Notes under the pieces: generated by a model
What the model was told of the DNA's origin: nothing
Database searches by the model: none
What the model saw: only the letters and a program-made list of their open reading frames with translations
Translations under genes and position numbers: made by a program
Shown here: piece by piece, positions 60,692 to 64,000 of the stretch
How the letters are laid out: every line of letters starts with the position of its first letter
How positions within the stretch are numbered: the first letter of the stretch is position 1
Assembly (NCBI RefSeq): GCF_963678875.1
Contig: NZ_OY787456.1
Location: 2,666,001 to 2,730,000, forward strand
Source of the DNA: an uncultured Hyphomonas sp.
GTDB taxonomy: Bacteria > Pseudomonadota > Alphaproteobacteria > Caulobacterales > Hyphomonadaceae
Direction: 5' to 3'
DNA length: 64,000 nucleotides

Positions 60692-62115
60692 CGTTTGGGA
60701 AACCTCAGGCGTGCGCGAAGGCCCCCGGCCGGGGCCTCGTCCAGTTCAAGCACGCCCTTATGCAGCTCTGCCAGCTCTGTGACAATCGACAGACCCAGCC
60801 CCGTGCCGGGGGTTGTTTCATCTAGTCGCACCCCGCGCTTGAGGGCGCCTTCGCGTTCCTCTGCCGTCAGGCCCGGCCCGTCATCATCCACTTCGATCCG
60901 CAATTCAGCCGCGTCGTCTTCCACCCGCACCCGCACATCGGCCTTGGCCCATTTGCAGGCGTTCTCCATGAGATTGCCGACCATTTCCTCAAGGTCCTGC
61001 TGCTCCCCGCGGAAGATGGCGGCCTCTCCGCCGAAGACCGCCACATCGATCCCCTTGGCGTCGTAAAGCCGGTTCATCAGCCGGGCGATACCGTCCAGAA
61101 TCGGGCGGACTTCGGTCCGTGCCCCCAGCGCTTCGGCACGCGCGGCCATGCGGGCGCGCTTCAGATAGTGCTCCACATTGGTCTGCATGGAATCGACCTG
61201 CCGGCGGACGACATCGTCCAGCTGCGTGCCGCCGGTGGCTTCATTGCGGAGCACCGCAATCGGTGTCTTCAGGGCATGCGCGAGATTGCCGACATGGGTG
61301 CGGGCCCGCTCCACGACTTCATGATTGTGGTCGACCAGCTTGTTCAGTTCTTCCGTCAGCGGCTGGACTTCGGACGGATAGTCATCCGGCAGCTTCAGCC
61401 GCGTGCCTTCCCGGATTTCCGAAATGTCGTGGCCGAGCTTCACCAGCGGGCGCAGCGAATAGCGGATACCGGCCACCATGGCCGCAAACACGCTGCCGAA
61501 CAGCACGACCATGGTGCCGATCAGCAGGTTCCGGAACCGCGTCGCGGCGGCATCGTTCTGTGCCCTGTCGGCGGCGGCTACCAGCACCAGCGGCGTTTCG
61601 CGGTTCTCGACGATGATCGCCTTTGCAGCCGCAAAGATACGTTGGCCAGCCGGCCCCGGCCCAATCCCGAACTGCGTGGTGCCCGGCGTGGCGAGCGCGC
61701 GCTTCAGCAGACGCGGCGACATGGGCACCGGCTCGTCCCAAAGGCTGCGGGACCGGAGGTCACCGACGGCGTCCCCTTCCTCATTCACCGCAACAATGGC
61801 CCAGTAACGGCCGGAATACTGTGTCTGGTAGCGGGAATCCGTGGAGAGAAAGACGTAATTGTCATCCGTCACCCGGCCATCTGCCAGGAAGGCCCCTTCG
61901 CGCGTCATGTCGCGGGTGAGTGTGATCAGGGTCTGGTCCAGATCATCGGACAGCAGGGACAGCGTCTGGGCCCGGTACAGCGCCGACAACGCGAACGCGC
62001 CGCCGATCAGCACGATCAGCCCCCAGACGGCCGCCGCCAGAATGATCCGCCGCGCCAGGGACAGGCGCGTCCAGCGGTCAAGGAATGTATCAGGTCTGGT
62101 GTCGGCTTCGCTCAT
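60688..62115 (-). CDS. Sensor histidine kinase (PhoQ-like)
   Basis: A 475-residue membrane kinase. The first membrane helix is near residues 23-48, a periplasmic domain of about 140 residues follows, and a second helix (LLIGTMVVLFGSVFAAMVAG) leads to a HAMP linker. The acceptor histidine is in NLAHALKTPIAVLRNEA; the ATPase domain has NLMENACKWAK and DDGPGL. It is paired with the upstream regulator and overlaps ccmI by 4 bp, so ccmI expression probably follows this system. Confidence 0.93.
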   Translation of the reverse strand: MSEADTRPDTFLDRWTRLSLARRIILAAAVWGLIVLIGGAFALSALYRAQTLSLLSDDLDQTLITLTRDMTREGAFLADGRVTDDNYVFLSTDSRYQTQYSGRYWAIVAVNEEGDAVGDLRSRSLWDEPVPMSPRLLKRALATPGTTQFGIGPGPAGQRIFAAAKAIIVENRETPLVLVAAADRAQNDAAATRFRNLLIGTMVVLFGSVFAAMVAGIRYSLRPLVKLGHDISEIREGTRLKLPDDYPSEVQPLTEELNKLVDHNHEVVERARTHVGNLAHALKTPIAVLRNEATGGTQLDDVVRRQVDSMQTNVEHYLKRARMAARAEALGARTEVRPILDGIARLMNRLYDAKGIDVAVFGGEAAIFRGEQQDLEEMVGNLMENACKWAKADVRVRVEDDAAELRIEVDDDGPGLTAEEREGALKRGVRLDETTPGTGLGLSIVTELAELHKGVLELDEAPAGGLRARLRFPKR

Positions 62116-62140
62116 ACCCGGCAGTCAGCGCGGGCCGGCA

Positions 62141-62824
62141 TCAGCCGGCCACGCGTGCTTCATTCTCCGGCACGACAAGACGGTAGCCGAGGCCGCGTTC
62201 GGTCTGGATCCGGTCCTGCCCGATCTTGCGGCGCAGGCGGCCGATGAACACCTCGATCGTGTTAGAATCGCGGTCGAAATCCTGATCATAGATATGCTCG
62301 ACCAGCTCCGTACGCGGAACGACCCGGCCCTGATGGTGCATCAGGTAGGACAGCACGCGATACTCGTGCGCGGTCAGCTTGATCGGCTCGCCATTGATCA
62401 TGGCGCGGGCGGCACGTGTATCCACCATCAGCTTGCCGGCCTCGATCGTCGCAGCGGAGTGACCGGCAGCCCGGCGCAGCAGCGCGCGCAGGCGAGCCAG
62501 CAGTTCTTCCGTGATGAACGGCTTGGTCAGGTAGTCGTCGGCACCGGCGTCGAACCCGGCCACCTTCTCGCTCCAGGAATCGCGGGCCGTCAGGATCAGC
62601 ACCGGGAAGGACTTGCCGTCTGCGCGCCACTTCTTCAGCACGCTCACCCCGTCCATCTTGGGCAGGCCGAGATCCAGGATCACCGCGTCGTAAGGCTCGG
62701 TATCGCCCAGGAAGTGGCCGTCCTCGCCATCGGCAGCGAGGTCCACCGCATAGCCGGATTGGCCCAGCACGTCGGCCAGTTGGCGGCGCAGGTCAGCATC
62801 GTCTTCAACAACCAGGATACGCAT
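62141..62824 (-). CDS. OmpR-family response regulator
   Basis: A 227-residue regulator of the OmpR/PhoP type. The receiver has VVEDDADLRRQLAD and phospho-acceptor Asp51, plus the lysine in YLTKPF. The C-terminal winged helix has TAHEYRVLSYLMHHQGRVV and NTIEVFIGRLRRKIG. Its kinase gene follows after 25 bp. A PepSY-domain gene lies 41 bp upstream on the same strand, as often seen with PhoP/PhoQ-like pairs. Confidence 0.95.
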   Translation of the reverse strand: MRILVVEDDADLRRQLADVLGQSGYAVDLAADGEDGHFLGDTEPYDAVILDLGLPKMDGVSVLKKWRADGKSFPVLILTARDSWSEKVAGFDAGADDYLTKPFITEELLARLRALLRRAAGHSAATIEAGKLMVDTRAARAMINGEPIKLTAHEYRVLSYLMHHQGRVVPRTELVEHIYDQDFDRDSNTIEVFIGRLRRKIGQDRIQTERGLGYRLVVPENEARVAG

Positions 62825-62865
62825 GGTTCAGCTACTCCCTGAAATGGTTAAGGGCTAATGTCGGG

Positions 62866-63180
62866 TCAGCCGCCGCGGCGGTCAAGGATCGCGCCCGTTT
62901 GCGCGTCGACCACGAAATGCATCTTGCGGCCGTCCTTGGTCATCCAGTCGATCTCGTAGACCGCTTTGCCATTGCCCCGGTCATAAAGGTCGGCGCCCAG
63001 CTGATACCCGCCGTATTTCTGCTTCAGATTGTTGAAAATCTGGCTCAGCGGCACGGTGCGCCCCTGATTGCGCGAATCGCGCGCCTGTCCGGGCGAAAAC
63101 TGGTTCATCCAGCCCTGCGCCGACGCGGCGGGCGCGACGACGAGGCCGAGTGCCAGAAAAAGGGCAGCAATCCGTTTCAT
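62866..63180 (-). CDS. Secreted PepSY-domain protein
   Basis: A 104-residue exported protein with a signal peptide ending AASAQG. The PepSY domain is seen in YQLGADLYDRGNGKAVYEID and in the end MHFVVDAQTGAILDRRGG. PepSY proteins often inhibit proteases or modulate the sensor kinase encoded nearby. Here it is just upstream of the response regulator in the same direction, supporting a regulatory link. Confidence 0.9.
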   Translation of the reverse strand: MKRIAALFLALGLVVAPAASAQGWMNQFSPGQARDSRNQGRTVPLSQIFNNLKQKYGGYQLGADLYDRGNGKAVYEIDWMTKDGRKMHFVVDAQTGAILDRRGG

Positions 63181-63292
63181 ACCCTGCCGTATAAGGGCGC
63201 AGCTCTGAATGTGAAGTGAACGATACCGTTCACTTTCATTCAGTGCCTACCGGCCCTAAGATGGCGGACAGATACCGCCCCGGCACCCCGCC

Positions 63293-63931
63293 TCAGGGCG
63301 GGCCAAGTGTCCAGGACGGGCTGAAAATCACCAGCTTCATGTCCCGCGGTGTCATCGACATGGTAAATCCGGCCCTCGGATCATTGTACGGGCGGGCGTC
63401 ACTCCAGCTTTCCATGGACAGGGCAATCCGCGCTCTTTCGTACAGGCCAAGCGTCTCGCCTTCCCGCTGGATTCTGACGAATCGCTCCGTGGTGCCGTGA
63501 CTGCCTGTATCCCGTTCAAAGCCGGCTTCGCCGTTCTCCAGGCATGGCTGCAGCCATCCGAGCGCTGACCTCAGCCGCATCTCGAATGCGGCCCGGTCCG
63601 AAACCATCATCTCTGCGCCGTCTTCGCTGCCCGGCATCTCCCGCAAGTGGCACTCATACGCCGTCGTGACATATTTCGGGTTCGTCTTGCCGATCGGCCC
63701 ATCCACCAGACGGCAGTCGTCGAACCCGTCCAGAACCCAATTGCCGGTCAGCGCCACATCGCGGTGCAGCCAGCCAGTGGCCAGCGGAAAGTCCGCCGTG
63801 AGCGGCCGGGGGGCCTCCAGCTTGTCCGCGACCTGCTTCAGTTCCGCGCAATCGGCCAGCGCCGCGCCTGCCGGCACAAGCGACGCGGCCAGCACGAAGG
63901 CCGTTCTGAGAATTCCTGCTCGTTTCCGCAT
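63293..63931 (-). CDS. Secreted protein of unknown function
   Basis: A 212-residue exported protein with a signal peptide ending GAALADC. The mature part has four cysteines (in DCAEL, DDCRL, YECHL and QPCLEN), suggesting disulfides. I recognise no family. A GGAGGAG ribosome site spans the end of the previous gene. It converges on nothing and is followed by a 112-bp gap before the PepSY gene. Confidence 0.65.
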   Translation of the reverse strand: MRKRAGILRTAFVLAASLVPAGAALADCAELKQVADKLEAPRPLTADFPLATGWLHRDVALTGNWVLDGFDDCRLVDGPIGKTNPKYVTTAYECHLREMPGSEDGAEMMVSDRAAFEMRLRSALGWLQPCLENGEAGFERDTGSHGTTERFVRIQREGETLGLYERARIALSMESWSDARPYNDPRAGFTMSMTPRDMKLVIFSPSWTLGPP

Positions 63932-63935
63932 CTTC

Positions 63936-64000
63936 CTACTCCTCCGCCGCGGCGTCGACCTGCGCCTGGAACTGCAACACGACCTGCCAGCCCGACGGCC
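63936..64000 (-). CDS. 3' end of an unknown gene (5' part beyond the window)
   Basis: Only the last 20 codons are present, reading PSGWQVVLQFQAQVDAAAEE then TAG. The frame lies 4 bp upstream of the following secreted-protein gene and contains its ribosome site, so the two are likely one transcription unit. Too little is visible to name a family. Confidence 0.5.
   Translation of the reverse strand, partial: PSGWQVVLQFQAQVDAAAEE

Noticed and set aside
1..64000. CRISPR arrays, rRNA genes, insertion sequences and integrases
   Set aside because: No regularly spaced repeats, rRNA stretches, transposase or integrase motifs were seen.

Overview
The window is GC-rich chromosomal DNA from an alphaproteobacterium, most likely a member of the Hyphomonadaceae (Hyphomonas-like). 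The evidence is gene order: mutY–DUF721–dsbA–smc, atpIBEF'F as an F0-only operon, murA–DUF2948–hisD–UPF0262–infA–maf, and ccmI/ccmEFH–degP–two-component system–glnE are all arrangements known from this class. The family-level placement is inference. Coding density is very high, with many 4-bp ATGA/GTGA overlaps. Only one gap exceeds 300 bp (54499-55151).

Layout. 1-6008: 3'-truncated mutY diverging from DUF721, two DsbA-type thiol oxidoreductases and smc. 6160-8871: ATP synthase F0 genes closed by a strong bidirectional terminator. 9109-15339 (minus strand): ABC exporter, an inositol-phosphatase/DUF4170 fusion, pmbA, MAPEG, small membrane and lipoproteins, and a tyrosine phosphatase. 15465-17726: chaperone-like secreted protein and a DUF6249–ECF sigma–membrane protein set. 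18772-24784: Ca2+/Na+ exchanger, maf, infA, UPF0262, hisD, glyoxalase-fold protein, DUF2948, murA. 24900-30740: DJ-1-like protein, P450 with a tiny upstream partner gene, tRNA-Thr(GGT), dicarboxylate-type symporter, M3 peptidase. 30951-33380: glpK, then a compact holin/endolysin pair of gene-transfer-agent type with no other phage genes around it. 33501-37876: nitronate monooxygenase, CorC-type protein, SDR/carboxymuconolactone decarboxylase-like pair, small gene behind a Fur-box-like palindrome. 38010-42429: methylmalonyl-CoA mutase, both subunits, with an unknown gene wedged between them. 42473-45741: methyltransferase, YbjQ, zincin, GFA, amidase. 45799-48055: ECF sigma/anti-sigma/metal-sensor set plus an EF-hand protein. 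48127-54498: glnE, two-component pair, degP. 55152-63931: ccmH, ccmF, ccmE, an [FeFe]-hydrogenase gene on the opposite strand, ccmI, a second two-component pair, PepSY and secreted proteins.

The most unusual feature is the 690-residue [FeFe]-hydrogenase at 57984-60056. It carries a complete N-terminal iron-sulfur relay and all three H-cluster motifs, and then continues past the normal HydA C-terminus into an extra domain of about 115 residues that resembles the NTF2/SnoaL fold. It sits, reversed, inside the otherwise ordered ccmI–ccmEFH cluster, and no maturation genes (hydE, hydF, hydG) are in the window. Other items worth following up are the orphan lysis pair at 32500-33380, the readthrough-type fusion at 10871-11989, and several palindromes placed where operators would be.

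How parts fit together: the ccm genes attach heme to c-type cytochromes, and ccmI is translationally coupled to a two-component kinase. DegP is encoded in line with its own two-component pair and with glnE, so envelope stress and nitrogen control may share transcription. MutA/MutB convert methylmalonyl-CoA to succinyl-CoA.
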